A DNA stretch of 64,000 nucleotides from Ferdinandcohnia sp036962685 (GTDB lineage Bacteria > Bacillota > Bacilli > Bacillales > Bacillaceae_L), in the NCBI RefSeq assembly GCF_036962685.1, contig NZ_JBALOP010000025.1, positions 62,001-126,000 on the forward strand, in the 5' to 3' direction. The notes under the pieces were generated by a model. The model had not been told where the DNA came from and ran no database searches. It was given only the letters and a program-made list of their open reading frames with translations. A program made the translations under genes and the position numbers. This document shows, in pieces, positions 1-8,552 of the stretch; the first letter of the stretch is position 1, and each line of letters begins with the position of its first letter.

Positions 1-108
1 AAAATGTCTAAACAGGCAATCCGTTCTGTTCAGCAAAAGTTTAACTCTGAGAGAATTGTCAATGATTATGAGGACTTGTATTATTCAATACTTAAAGACA
101 AACGGTGA
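1..108 (+). CDS. bshA: BshA C-terminal end (partial)
   Basis: Only the last 35 residues are in the window, ending YEDLYYSILKDKR before a TGA stop. The short charged helical end with a YxxLY pattern fits the C-terminus of a GT4 glycosyltransferase. In Bacillus the gene directly before cca is bshA, which joins GlcNAc to L-malate in bacillithiol synthesis. The name rests mainly on gene order, because the catalytic domains lie outside the window. Confidence 0.6.
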   Translation, partial: KMSKQAIRSVQQKFNSERIVNDYEDLYYSILKDKR

Positions 109-123
109 TTGGGGCTACAGAAG

Positions 124-1323
124 ATGGAAGGACCTTTTGTAAAAGCAAAAGAAATTCTAACAATTTTACATAACAATGGCTATGAGGCTTATTTTGTCGG
201 TGGTTCAGTCCGTGATTATCTTCTACAACGACCGATTGGTGATATTGATATTGCAACCTCTGCAAGACCGGAACAAATTATGGATATGTTTCAAAAAACA
301 ATTGATGTCGGTGCGGTTCATGGAACAGTGATTGTTTTACATAAGGGTGAGGAATATGAGGTAACTACATTTCGAACTGAGGAGGGGTATGACGATTATC
401 GACGACCCTCTCATGTTGAATTTGTCACTTCCCTTCACGAGGACTTAAAAAGAAGAGACTTTACGATGAACGCGATTGCGATGACAATCGATGGAGACAT
501 TATCGATCCTTTCGGAGGAAAAAAAGCAATTGAAAAGAAACGAATCCAAACAGTAGGTGACCCTAACGAACGTTTTTTTGAAGATGCACTTAGGATGATG
601 AGGGCTGTTCGATTTTCAAGTCAATTGTCCTTTTTGTTATACAAGGAAACGGAATCAGCCATCTCTGATAATGCGTCGTTATTAAAAAAGATTTCTGTTG
701 AGCGGATTACAATCGAATTTGAGAAATTACTCAGTGGTCCAAGCTGCCAAGATGCAATTCCAATCTTGATAAAAACAAATTTATTTCAATACATACCTGG
801 TTTAGCTGACGAAACCCGCCATTTGGAACGATTTTCCTTCTATAAATGGAATCAACTTCAAGAGAGGGCTGAGTATTGGACACTTGTTTGTTATTTACTG
901 AACAAGGATGATATAAAAACTTTTTTAAGACAATGGAAGTTACCGAATAAAATAATCGAACAGGCTGTAAAAAATGTGGTTTGTCTTGAAAAAGTCTTAC
1001 AACAAGGCTGGAGCAAACGTTATTTATATGATTGTGGAGCACAAAGCATCCAACAAGTTGAACGAATTCTACGAGTTCTAGGGGAACATCAAGAAGTGTC
1101 ACCCTATCAGGAATTTTGTAAATTACCCATTAAACAACGCTCTGATTTATTGATAACAGGTGAGGATCTCTTACTTTGGTTCAATCAAAAACCAGGAAAA
1201 TGGGTAGCGGAACTTTATGAAACAGTTGAAAATGGAGTTCTGGAAAACAAGGTGGAAAATAGCAAAGAAAAAATAAAGGAGTGGCTTCTATCATGCAATC
1301 AGAAATCAGAAAAAAATTGTTAG
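124..1323 (+). CDS. cca: CCA-adding tRNA nucleotidyltransferase
   Basis: Adds or repairs the 3' CCA end of tRNAs from CTP and ATP without a nucleic acid template, in the cytoplasm. The 399-residue protein has the class II nucleotidyltransferase head: GGSVRD near residue 26, the metal-binding DIDIA near 41, RRDFTMNAIA near 112 and the RFFEDALRMMRAVRF neck element near 148. The body and tail follow, as is usual for Gram-positive Cca. ATG 124 is preferred to TTG 109 because a GGGG ribosome site sits 9 nt before it and the protein then starts like B. subtilis Cca. It follows bshA closely and its 3' end overlaps birA by 31 nt, so the three are probably co-transcribed. Confidence 0.95.
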   Translation: MEGPFVKAKEILTILHNNGYEAYFVGGSVRDYLLQRPIGDIDIATSARPEQIMDMFQKTIDVGAVHGTVIVLHKGEEYEVTTFRTEEGYDDYRRPSHVEFVTSLHEDLKRRDFTMNAIAMTIDGDIIDPFGGKKAIEKKRIQTVGDPNERFFEDALRMMRAVRFSSQLSFLLYKETESAISDNASLLKKISVERITIEFEKLLSGPSCQDAIPILIKTNLFQYIPGLADETRHLERFSFYKWNQLQERAEYWTLVCYLLNKDDIKTFLRQWKLPNKIIEQAVKNVVCLEKVLQQGWSKRYLYDCGAQSIQQVERILRVLGEHQEVSPYQEFCKLPIKQRSDLLITGEDLLLWFNQKPGKWVAELYETVENGVLENKVENSKEKIKEWLLSCNQKSEKNC

Positions 1324-2279
1324 AAGTCTTCTCAAGTAGCGATGGAGAGTTTATTTCTGGTCAAAAATTAAGTGAGCAGCTTGGTTGCTCGCGAACGGCC
1401 GTATGGAAGCATATTGAGGATTTACGAAATGAAGGTTATGAATTAGAGGCCGTTCGAAAACTTGGATATCGAATCATTACCAAACCAGATAAAATTAGTA
1501 GCAATGAAATCCAGCTTGGTCTTGAAACTCAAAGTTTAGGGCGAAATATTCATTTTCAGGAATCTGTAACCTCAACCCAACAAATCGCACACAAATTAGC
1601 GTATGAGGGGGCTGTCGAAGGTACTCTTGTCGTGGCAGAAGAACAGACAATTGGTCGTGGCAGATTAGATCGGGCATGGTATTCCCCAAAACACACGGGT
1701 GTCTGGATGAGTCTGATTTTAAGACCACAGATTCCACCCTCACAAGCACCACAGTTAACATTATTAGCGGCAGTAGGTGTCGTTCAGGCAATTCAAGAAG
1801 TGACGGGTTTGGAACCAGATATTAAATGGCCGAATGATATTTTAATCCATCAAAAAAAAATTGTTGGTATTTTAACCGAGCTTCAAGCTGAAACAGATCG
1901 GATTAATTCTGTCATTATTGGAATTGGTATTAATGTGAATCAGGACTTGAGCCAATTTCCTGAAAGCTTACACTCTATTGCGAGCTCACTAGCAATTGAA
2001 AAGGGCGAAAAAATAGACCGTGCAGAGTTAATACAGGTGATTTTATTAAAAATCGAAAAGCTGTATAAGGAATATTTACAGCATGGTTTCAAAGTCGTGA
2101 AGCTTCTATGGGAAAGCTATGCGACAAGCATTGGAAAGCAGATCATTGCTAGAACTCTTTCTGGTTCAATTGAAGGAAAAGCAATTGGCATCAATGAGGA
2201 AGGTGTATTGCTCCTTGAGGACGCAGCAGGCACAGTGCATCACATCTATTCAGCAGATATTGAGCTCCCTAAAAAATAA
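1293..2279 (+). CDS. birA: Bifunctional biotin-protein ligase / biotin repressor BirA
   Basis: Makes biotinyl-AMP and transfers biotin to acetyl-CoA carboxylase and pyruvate carboxylase; in Bacillus it also represses biotin genes. The 328 residues open with a winged-helix DNA-binding domain (SGQKLSEQLGCSRTAVWKH, about 20-40). The ligase core follows, with the biotin loop GRGRLDRAW near 120, KWPNDI near 178, and a C-terminal SH3-like domain. ATG 1293 is preferred to GTG 1281 because GGAG lies about 10 nt upstream and the resulting N-terminus matches the family. The presence of the HTH domain indicates a regulatory as well as an enzymatic role. Confidence 0.95.
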   Translation: MQSEIRKKLLEVFSSSDGEFISGQKLSEQLGCSRTAVWKHIEDLRNEGYELEAVRKLGYRIITKPDKISSNEIQLGLETQSLGRNIHFQESVTSTQQIAHKLAYEGAVEGTLVVAEEQTIGRGRLDRAWYSPKHTGVWMSLILRPQIPPSQAPQLTLLAAVGVVQAIQEVTGLEPDIKWPNDILIHQKKIVGILTELQAETDRINSVIIGIGINVNQDLSQFPESLHSIASSLAIEKGEKIDRAELIQVILLKIEKLYKEYLQHGFKVVKLLWESYATSIGKQIIARTLSGSIEGKAIGINEEGVLLLEDAAGTVHHIYSADIELPKK

Positions 2280-2610
2280 ATGTAGAAAAGAATGTGAATC
2301 TTTTATATAATTCAAAGTGATGGGTGGTATCCTTTATGGAACTACACCAAGATTAACTTTTTTACCAAATCAAATTATATTTGTATTCTGCCTTGATCCA
2401 TTGGACTGGGACAGAGGGATGAAATTTACCGAACTTATGCATCTTTAATCCTTCTTTCTCTTTTTGAAAGAAGGATTTTTTATATCAATTATGATAGCTA
2501 CCACGAATCGGTCTTTTCATCTCCTCTTTTAGGAAACTCGGGTGAAGTACCTTGAGCAAGGCGACTTTAAAGAAGGGTTATTTACTTTCTAAAAGCCAAA
2601 AGGAGGAAAA
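2280..2610 (+). other. birA-panB intergenic region
   Basis: This 331-base stretch holds no convincing gene. It contains an intrinsic terminator near 2447-2483. The strong AAAGGAGG site of panB is at 2599-2606. A GGGTGGTATC stretch near 2322 recalls a T-box core, but the rest of a T-box leader is missing. No clear sigma-A promoter for panB could be singled out. Confidence 0.6.
2447..2483 (+). terminator. Intrinsic terminator between birA and panB
   Basis: AATCCTTCTTTC and GAAAGAAGGATT form a 12-bp perfect stem around a short T-rich loop, followed by a run of T. It lies about 170 nt after the birA stop and separates the cca-birA unit from panBCD. Confidence 0.85.
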
Positions 2611-3447
2611 ATGATGAAACAAACAACTGAATTTTTGAAAATGAAACAAAGGAAAGAGCCAATCGTCATGTTGACAGCCTATGATTATCCATCTGCTAAG
2701 CTTGCAGAAGAAGCTGGAGTTGATATGATCCTTGTCGGTGATTCATTAGGGATGGTTGTATTAGGCTATGATTCTACTATTCCAGTAACAGTAGATGATA
2801 TGATTCATCATACGAAGGCCGTAAAACGTGGTGCAAAGGATACATTTATTGTAACAGATATGCCATTTATGTCTTATCATGTTTCGCAATCTGAGGCTAT
2901 GAAAAATGCAGCTCGGATTATCCAAGAATCTGGTGCTCATGCTGTAAAAGTTGAAGGAGCAAAGGATGTTATTTATACGATTACCTCTTTAACTGATGCA
3001 GGTATTCCTGTCGTCGCACATTTAGGTTTAACACCACAGGCTGTTGGAGTTTTAGGGGGTTATAAAGTACAAGGAAAAGATGCAGAAAGTGCAAGACAGT
3101 TAATTGAGGATGCAAAAAAAGTAGAAGAAGCGGGAGCAATAGCTTTAGTGCTTGAATGCGTTCCGAAACAATTAGGAGAAGAGGTCACCAACAGCATTTC
3201 GATTCCTACAATCGGAATCGGGGCTGGAAACCGTACAGATGGTCAAGTACTCGTGTTCCATGATGTGGTTTCATATGGGGTTGATCGTGTTCCAAAGTTT
3301 GTAAAACAATATACTTCAGTGAATGAACCAATTTTACAAGGACTCTCTAATTATGTGACTGAGGTAAAAGCACGTTCATTTCCAGAAGATAAACATTCTT
3401 ACACAATGAAGGAAGAAGAGCTTGCTAGCCTTTATGGGGGAAAATAA
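2611..3447 (+). CDS. panB: 3-methyl-2-oxobutanoate hydroxymethyltransferase PanB
   Basis: Transfers a hydroxymethyl group from methylene-tetrahydrofolate to alpha-ketoisovalerate to give ketopantoate, the first step of pantothenate synthesis. The 278-residue protein is a full-length TIM barrel with VMLTAYDYPSAKLAEEAGVD near the start, the metal-binding VGDSLGMV, VKVEGA in the middle and the IGIGAGNRTDGQVLV stretch near 200. A strong AAAGGAGG lies 4 nt before the ATG. It is the first gene of panB-panC-panD, with only 2 nt between panB and panC, so translation is probably coupled. Confidence 0.97.
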   Translation: MMKQTTEFLKMKQRKEPIVMLTAYDYPSAKLAEEAGVDMILVGDSLGMVVLGYDSTIPVTVDDMIHHTKAVKRGAKDTFIVTDMPFMSYHVSQSEAMKNAARIIQESGAHAVKVEGAKDVIYTITSLTDAGIPVVAHLGLTPQAVGVLGGYKVQGKDAESARQLIEDAKKVEEAGAIALVLECVPKQLGEEVTNSISIPTIGIGAGNRTDGQVLVFHDVVSYGVDRVPKFVKQYTSVNEPILQGLSNYVTEVKARSFPEDKHSYTMKEEELASLYGGK

Positions 3448-3449
3448 AC

Positions 3450-4307
3450 ATGAAAGTCATCACATCAATCAAGGATATGCAGCAATATATCCAATTATTG
3501 AAATTAGAAGGAAAAACAGTCGGATTTGTACCAACAATGGGGTATCTTCATGAAGGGCATTTAACCTTGATGAATAAAGCAAGAAGTGAAAATGATGTAT
3601 TAGCTGTGAGTATATTTGTGAATCCACTTCAATTTGGTCCAAATGAGGATTTTAATTCCTATCCACGTGATTTTGAAAGAGATAGCAAACTCGCAGAAAA
3701 CAATGGTGTAGATGTTCTTTTTTACCCAAGTACAGAAGAAATGTACCCGACAAAAATGTCTCTTACTGCAGTCGTCCATTCAAGAATCAATGTATTATGT
3801 GGAAAACAGCGGAATGGTCATTTTGACGGAGTTGCTACAGTACTTGTAAAATTATTTAATACTGTACAGCCAGATCGTGCGTATTTTGGGTTAAAAGACG
3901 CACAGCAGGTAGCTGTTGTGGACGGTTTAATCACGGATTTTAATTTCCCAATAACACTTGTACCGGTGGAAATTGTTCGCGAAGACGATGGGCTTGCGAA
4001 AAGCTCTCGTAATGTGAATCTAAATCCACAAGAGAGAGTAGAAGCACCGAGATTATATGAAAGTCTTTCAATGGCAAAACAGGAAATAGACAAGGGACAA
4101 CGTAATCCGAAGGTTATAGAAGAATTAATAAAAAATCATATCACAGCTTACACATCAGGAGTTATTGATTATATTGAGATGTATCGTTATCCTGAGCTTG
4201 ACGAACTTTTTGAGCTAAATGGAAAAATCATCATTGCGATTGCTGTCAAGTTTACAAAAGCAAGACTTATTGATAATATAATTTTTGATGTGAAAGAAAT
4301 TTTTTAG
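3450..4307 (+). CDS. panC: Pantothenate synthetase PanC
   Basis: Joins pantoate and beta-alanine using ATP, through a pantoyl-adenylate, to give pantothenate. The 285-residue protein shows the family signatures in order: PTMGYLHEGH near residue 29 (HxGH-type adenylation site), VSIFVNPLQFGPNEDF near 53, GHFDGVATV near 125, FGLKDAQQV near 147 and GLAKSSRN near 182. The ribosome site GGGGGAAA lies inside the end of panB. It is the second gene of the panBCD operon. Confidence 0.97.
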   Translation: MKVITSIKDMQQYIQLLKLEGKTVGFVPTMGYLHEGHLTLMNKARSENDVLAVSIFVNPLQFGPNEDFNSYPRDFERDSKLAENNGVDVLFYPSTEEMYPTKMSLTAVVHSRINVLCGKQRNGHFDGVATVLVKLFNTVQPDRAYFGLKDAQQVAVVDGLITDFNFPITLVPVEIVREDDGLAKSSRNVNLNPQERVEAPRLYESLSMAKQEIDKGQRNPKVIEELIKNHITAYTSGVIDYIEMYRYPELDELFELNGKIIIAIAVKFTKARLIDNIIFDVKEIF

Positions 4308-4317
4308 GGGGAGCATC

Positions 4318-4701
4318 ATGTTCCGAACTATGATGAACGCAAAAATTCATAGAGCACGTGTTACAGAAGCAAATTTAAACTATGTAGGCAGTATTACGAT
4401 TGATGAAGATATATTAGATGCCGTTGGAATGGTTGCTAATGAAAAAGTTCAAATTGTAAATAATAATAATGGGGCTCGACTTGAAACATATATTATCCCT
4501 GGTCAAAGAGGAAGCGGTGTATTTTGTTTAAATGGTGCTGCCGCTCGTCTTGTACAAGAAGAAGATGTCATAATTGTCATCTCATATGCGATTGTACCTG
4601 AGGAAAAATTGGCTGATCACAAGCCAAGAGTAGCTATTATGAACGAAAACAATCAAATTAAAGAATTAATCTTTGAGGAACCAGCAGCAACTGTATTGTA
4701 A
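4318..4701 (+). CDS. panD: Aspartate 1-decarboxylase PanD precursor
   Basis: Decarboxylates aspartate to beta-alanine, the second substrate of PanC. The 127-residue proenzyme cuts itself between Gly24 and Ser25 (motif YVGSITID) to create the pyruvoyl cofactor; both residues are present. The other family motifs, such as NGAAARL near residue 73, are intact. It lies 10 nt after panC with a GGGGGAGC ribosome site. The stop codon is followed without a gap by a copy of repeat family A and then an intrinsic terminator, marking the end of the operon. Confidence 0.97.
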   Translation: MFRTMMNAKIHRARVTEANLNYVGSITIDEDILDAVGMVANEKVQIVNNNNGARLETYIIPGQRGSGVFCLNGAAARLVQEEDVIIVISYAIVPEEKLADHKPRVAIMNENNQIKELIFEEPAATVL

Positions 4702-4825
4702 GAAAAGCGGAAGGCTCAGCTTTCGGCGATAAGCATAAGACGAGCGCTGAAAGAAGGTGCCTTTTACTTTCCGAAGCGTTTGGCTTAGACCAAAGAGCCG
4801 ATGGCGCCTGCAGCTAGACATAAAG
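4702..4825 (+). repeat. Repeat family A, copy 1
   Basis: An intergenic element of about 124 bases that begins at the base after the panD stop. It shares GATAAGCATAAGACGAGCGC, an inner stem formed by GAAGGTG and the TTTCC side, and the 3' end CAGCTAGACATAAA with other copies at 11326, 17836, 22903 and 32059. The ends can pair (GGCTC with GAGCC). It lies between the stop codon and the terminator, so it should be transcribed as part of the panBCD 3' end. Function unknown. Confidence 0.85.
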
Positions 4826-4833
4826 ACTATGGT

Positions 4834-4863
4834 AAAAACGCCCCCAATTTGGGGGCGTTTGTG
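4834..4863 (+). terminator. Intrinsic terminator of panBCD
   Basis: ACGCCCCC and GGGGGCGT form a GC-rich stem around AATT, followed by TTGTGTT. It lies just after repeat A copy 1 and just before the dinG ribosome site. Some read-through into dinG is possible because the T run is short. Confidence 0.85.
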
Positions 4864-4879
4864 TTAGGAGGTGGCACCA

Positions 4880-7648
4880 ATGAAGAAACGCTTTGTCGTC
4901 GTAGACCTAGAAACAACTGGGAACTCTCCAAAAAAGGGTGATAAAATTATTCAGTTTGCAGCAGTCGTGATTGAAGACGGAGAAATTATTGAAAGATTTG
5001 CGACCTTCGTAAATCCGAAACAAGACATCCCGATTTTTATTGAGCAATTTACTGGTATTTCTAATGAAGTTGTAGCGAATGCTCCTGATTTTTCAAATGT
5101 TGCACCTGAAATTATTTCAATGTTTCAAGATTCTTATTTTGTAGCTCATAATGTTCCTTTTGATTATTCTTTTTTACAGGAAGAATTAGCACAATGTGGG
5201 TTTGAAAATTTTCATTGTCTTACCATTGATACGGTTGAACTATCAAGAGTAATGCTTCCTTTAGCAGATAGCTATAAGCTCGGGCAGCTTGCTGAAACTC
5301 TATCATTAACCCATGAAAATCCTCATCAAGCCGATAGTGACGCTGAAGTAACGGCCGAGATTCTTTTAAAAATTTTACATAAAATTGAACGATTACCACT
5401 TGTTACGATTCAAAAGCTATATTCCTTGTCAAATTATTTCAAAAGTGATATTCGTGAAATTTTAAGTAAGATTCTAGACGAAAAGTTAATTCATGCGGAA
5501 AAGGATACGAAATTTGATATATACCGTGGTCTTGCACTTCATAAAAGTTCCAAGCAAAAAGATAAACGAAAACAAAAAAGCTATACATATACAGAGGTTT
5601 TTCACTCGGTGATACACGAATTTCCGTTTCGTCAAGGTCAGCTCGAAATGGTACAAACAATCCACCATGCAATGGAAACCAACCAGCATGCAATGATTGA
5701 AGCGGGAACCGGGATAGGAAAATCAATCGCATATTTGCTGCCTGCGATTTATATCTCCAAAATGAAGGGACGTTGCATAATTAGTACGAATACTCTTCAG
5801 TTGCAACATCAGTTATTAGAAAAAGACATGGCAAAAATGCGAGAGATCCTTTCATTTGATTTTAATGTTGCGTTATTAAAAGGTAGAGGGAATTATCTTT
5901 CTTTAAGAAAGTTTGAACAAATTCTTTACGAGAACACGGATAATTATGATGAAGTGTTAACAAAGGCGCAAATTTTAGTATGGCTAACAGAAACAGAAAC
6001 AGGCGATATCGACGAAATAAATTTATCATCAGGCGGCAAGCTTTTATGGGAGCGGGTTAAAAGTACAGTTGAAAATCCTGGATTTAAGGACTTAATTTGG
6101 GAATCAAGATGCTTTTATCAAAAGGCAAGGAACACGGCTGAAAAAGCAGATATCGTGATTACCAATCATGCTTTACTTTTACAGGATTTAGACAAACACT
6201 TTGAAATTCTTCCATCGTATGATTATTTAATCGTAGATGAAGCCCATCATTTCGAATCTTTAGCAAAACGGCAGGTAGGCTTTCATATTCATTATTTATC
6301 AATTCATTCAGTACTTATGAGAATTGGTCTGCTTGAGACAAATGACATGTTGGCAAAATCGTCAAAACTCATGGAAAGGAATGGCTTTGATACTGATTCT
6401 TTTTTACTTGTAAACCAACTCATTAAGGATATAAGAACAGCAGTTAACGATTTCTTTCGAATGATACGTAGCCATGTCTTAATGAAATTTCCAGAAGAAA
6501 ATGAGAAGAATCGAATTCAATATATCCTACATTCTGGGCATGAATATGGTGAACACTGGCAAGAAGCAATTGAGCAGCTTACAAAGCTTAGCATTTTAAT
6601 AAAAGAGCTTGTAAATAAAGTCCAATATCAAAAAGAACTCATGATCCAAAATAAGTCCCTGTTAACTCCATTACAGCTCGGGCTATTTAATGATTATATA
6701 TTAAGTATTGATTTATTAGCTGAAAAGTGTTCAATTATTGAGAGGGTTGTTGGGGACAAAAAAAATCAAATGACTTGGATTGAAATTGATCCAAGAGGAC
6801 CTGTAAATTCAGCAACTCTTTTTGCAGAGCCAACAGATGTCACTGATTTTTTAGCCGACCACTTTTTTGCCTTTAAGAAAAGTGTGATTATGACTTCTGC
6901 AACATTAACGGTTGATGATTCATTTACCTATATGATTGATAAGCTTGGTTTGGATGATTTCCATCCAATTACGTTATCGATTCCATCACCATTTGATTTT
7001 GAGAGCCAAGCAGCATTGATGGTGCCTATGGATGTTCCGCTGGTCAATTCTGTTTCCCGGAATGAGTTTGTTGATTCGATTTCCGAACAGATTGCTCAAG
7101 TTGCGAATAAAACGAATGGAAGAATGCTTGTATTATTTACTTCATATGACATGTTGCAAAAAACATATATAAATTTAAAAAATTCGGTTCAGCTTGAACA
7201 ATTTGTATTAATTGCTCAAAGTATTAGTGGAGGGAGTCGGGCAAAATTAACAAAAAATTTTCAAGCGTTTGATAAGGCGATTCTTCTTGGAACGAGTAGT
7301 TTTTGGGAGGGTGTCGATATTCCTGGAGAGGATTTGAGCGCACTTGTAATCGTAAGACTTCCATTCGCTCCACCAAATGATCCGATTTTTTCTGTCCGTG
7401 CCAAGATGATTGAAGAAAAAGGAGGAGATTCCTTTAGAGATCTTTCGTTACCGGAAGCAATCATTCGCTTTAAACAAGGCGTTGGTAGGCTAATTCGGTC
7501 TGAAAAGGATAAAGGGGTAATTTTTATCTTGGACCGTCGAATTGTCACAACAGGATACGGAAAAAAGTTTCTAACCTCAGTTCCAAAGATGAAACTTTTC
7601 CACAAACCTCTATCTGAGCTATTAGAGAATGTAGAAGAATTGTTATAG
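4880..7648 (+). CDS. dinG: DinG-family exonuclease/helicase-like protein
   Basis: The 922-residue protein fuses an N-terminal DEDD 3'-5' exonuclease (VVDLETTG near residue 6, HNVPFDYSF near 85, HQADSDAEVTAE near 150) to a DinG/XPD superfamily 2 ATPase. The ATPase has Walker A GTGIGKS near 280, VDEAHH near 453, and the motif VI stretch QGVGRLIRS near the end. XPD-type helicases need four cysteines for an Fe-S cluster; here only one cysteine (WESRCFYQ) is visible in that region. Firmicute DinG proteins of this type are known as nucleases lacking the cluster. ATG 4880 is preferred because AGGAGGTG sits just upstream. It is likely to act in DNA repair. Confidence 0.93.
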   Translation: MKKRFVVVDLETTGNSPKKGDKIIQFAAVVIEDGEIIERFATFVNPKQDIPIFIEQFTGISNEVVANAPDFSNVAPEIISMFQDSYFVAHNVPFDYSFLQEELAQCGFENFHCLTIDTVELSRVMLPLADSYKLGQLAETLSLTHENPHQADSDAEVTAEILLKILHKIERLPLVTIQKLYSLSNYFKSDIREILSKILDEKLIHAEKDTKFDIYRGLALHKSSKQKDKRKQKSYTYTEVFHSVIHEFPFRQGQLEMVQTIHHAMETNQHAMIEAGTGIGKSIAYLLPAIYISKMKGRCIISTNTLQLQHQLLEKDMAKMREILSFDFNVALLKGRGNYLSLRKFEQILYENTDNYDEVLTKAQILVWLTETETGDIDEINLSSGGKLLWERVKSTVENPGFKDLIWESRCFYQKARNTAEKADIVITNHALLLQDLDKHFEILPSYDYLIVDEAHHFESLAKRQVGFHIHYLSIHSVLMRIGLLETNDMLAKSSKLMERNGFDTDSFLLVNQLIKDIRTAVNDFFRMIRSHVLMKFPEENEKNRIQYILHSGHEYGEHWQEAIEQLTKLSILIKELVNKVQYQKELMIQNKSLLTPLQLGLFNDYILSIDLLAEKCSIIERVVGDKKNQMTWIEIDPRGPVNSATLFAEPTDVTDFLADHFFAFKKSVIMTSATLTVDDSFTYMIDKLGLDDFHPITLSIPSPFDFESQAALMVPMDVPLVNSVSRNEFVDSISEQIAQVANKTNGRMLVLFTSYDMLQKTYINLKNSVQLEQFVLIAQSISGGSRAKLTKNFQAFDKAILLGTSSFWEGVDIPGEDLSALVIVRLPFAPPNDPIFSVRAKMIEEKGGDSFRDLSLPEAIIRFKQGVGRLIRSEKDKGVIFILDRRIVTTGYGKKFLTSVPKMKLFHKPLSELLENVEELL

Positions 7649-7741
7649 AAAATCCATCAAAAAAGGACCTGTCAAAAGACAGGCTAAGGCGTGGGATTAG
7701 GAGTTTATTTTTCGGGTTTAACCCAGATTTAAAAAATTATA

Positions 7742-7769
7742 TTGTGAATGGTATTACACCTGATATAAT
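7742..7769 (+). promoter_or_regulatory. Sigma-A promoter for ypmAB
   Basis: TTGTGA (7742-7747), 16 bases, then TATAAT (7764-7769) preceded by TGA, an extended -10. The predicted start is about 100 nt before ypmA. A small CCTGTC/GACAGG hairpin without a T run lies further upstream near 7669-7684. Confidence 0.65.
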
Positions 7770-7875
7770 GATGTAAGGCAACTTCAACTGTAAGGTTGTA
7801 GTACTACTATTGTTACCGTATGCGAGAAATCGTATAAGTAGTAAAATTTGTGATGAATGAAGGGAGAGCTTTTGC

Positions 7876-8046
7876 TTGGAAAGTAAGATAGAAGTTCTAT
7901 CAACAGTTAAAATTCAAAATACTCCTGATTTATATAAAATAGTTGATGCGTTAAATCGGACATTAAAGCATAAAGATCTCATGTTTGGTCTTGCACTTGA
8001 TCGAGAAGATCAAAATAAATGCGTTTTTACAATTTATCGTACGTAA
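7876..8046 (+). CDS. ypmA: YpmA family small protein (DUF4264)
   Basis: A 56-residue protein starting at TTG, with AGGGAGAG about 8 nt upstream. It contains IVDALNRTLK and DLMFGLALD and ends FTIYRT, matching my recollection of B. subtilis YpmA. Its position between dinG and ypmB agrees. Function unknown; there is no signal peptide or membrane segment. It lies 15 nt before ypmB and is probably co-transcribed with it. Confidence 0.85.
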   Translation: MESKIEVLSTVKIQNTPDLYKIVDALNRTLKHKDLMFGLALDREDQNKCVFTIYRT

Positions 8047-8061
8047 AGTAGTGGATAAAAT

Positions 8062-8535
8062 ATGAAAAAATGGATAATTGGAATACTTATCCTGCTCCTT
8101 ATTATTACTATTTGGAGGGGAGTAAATATTTATCAAACGGCTCTTGACCCACTTATCAAATATGAAGCAAAAGGAAACGAAATTGCGCTTGACAAGACAC
8201 CGATTGAAACAATTGAAGATAGTTATACATATTTTGGAACTAAGGCATATCAAGTTGTCATCGGGAAAAATGATAAAGATGAAAAATTGATTGCTTGGAT
8301 TCCGGAGAAAAAAGGGGAAATAGTAACACGCTTTGAAAGCGATGGGATTACAGAAAATGAAGCAGTAGCTATTTTAAAAAAAGAGCGGAATCCACAAGAA
8401 ATTCGTTCCGTCAAACTTGGACTTGAAGATAACATCCCGATTTGGGAAATTATTTATATTGGTAGTGATAATCGTTTGACCTACCATAAATTGTATTTTG
8501 AAACTGGTAAGTATCGGAACTCAATCAAACCATAA
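8062..8535 (+). CDS. ypmB: YpmB family membrane-anchored protein (PepSY-like)
   Basis: A 157-residue protein with one N-terminal membrane segment (about residues 4-20, WIIGILILLLIITIW) and an extracytoplasmic part. The second half resembles the PepSY/DUF5590 fold, with ITENEAVAILKKE and PIWEIIYIG. The family has no proven enzymatic activity; a role at the envelope is inferred from topology. It sits 17 nt before aspB. Confidence 0.85.
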   Translation: MKKWIIGILILLLIITIWRGVNIYQTALDPLIKYEAKGNEIALDKTPIETIEDSYTYFGTKAYQVVIGKNDKDEKLIAWIPEKKGEIVTRFESDGITENEAVAILKKERNPQEIRSVKLGLEDNIPIWEIIYIGSDNRLTYHKLYFETGKYRNSIKP

Positions 8536-8552
8536 TACGTGGAGGGAATACC

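Noticed and set aside
2310..2440. Possible T-box leader before panB (GGGTGGTATC)
   Set aside because: Only part of the T-box core is present and no matching antiterminator/terminator pair or specifier stem is seen. panBCD is not a usual T-box target.
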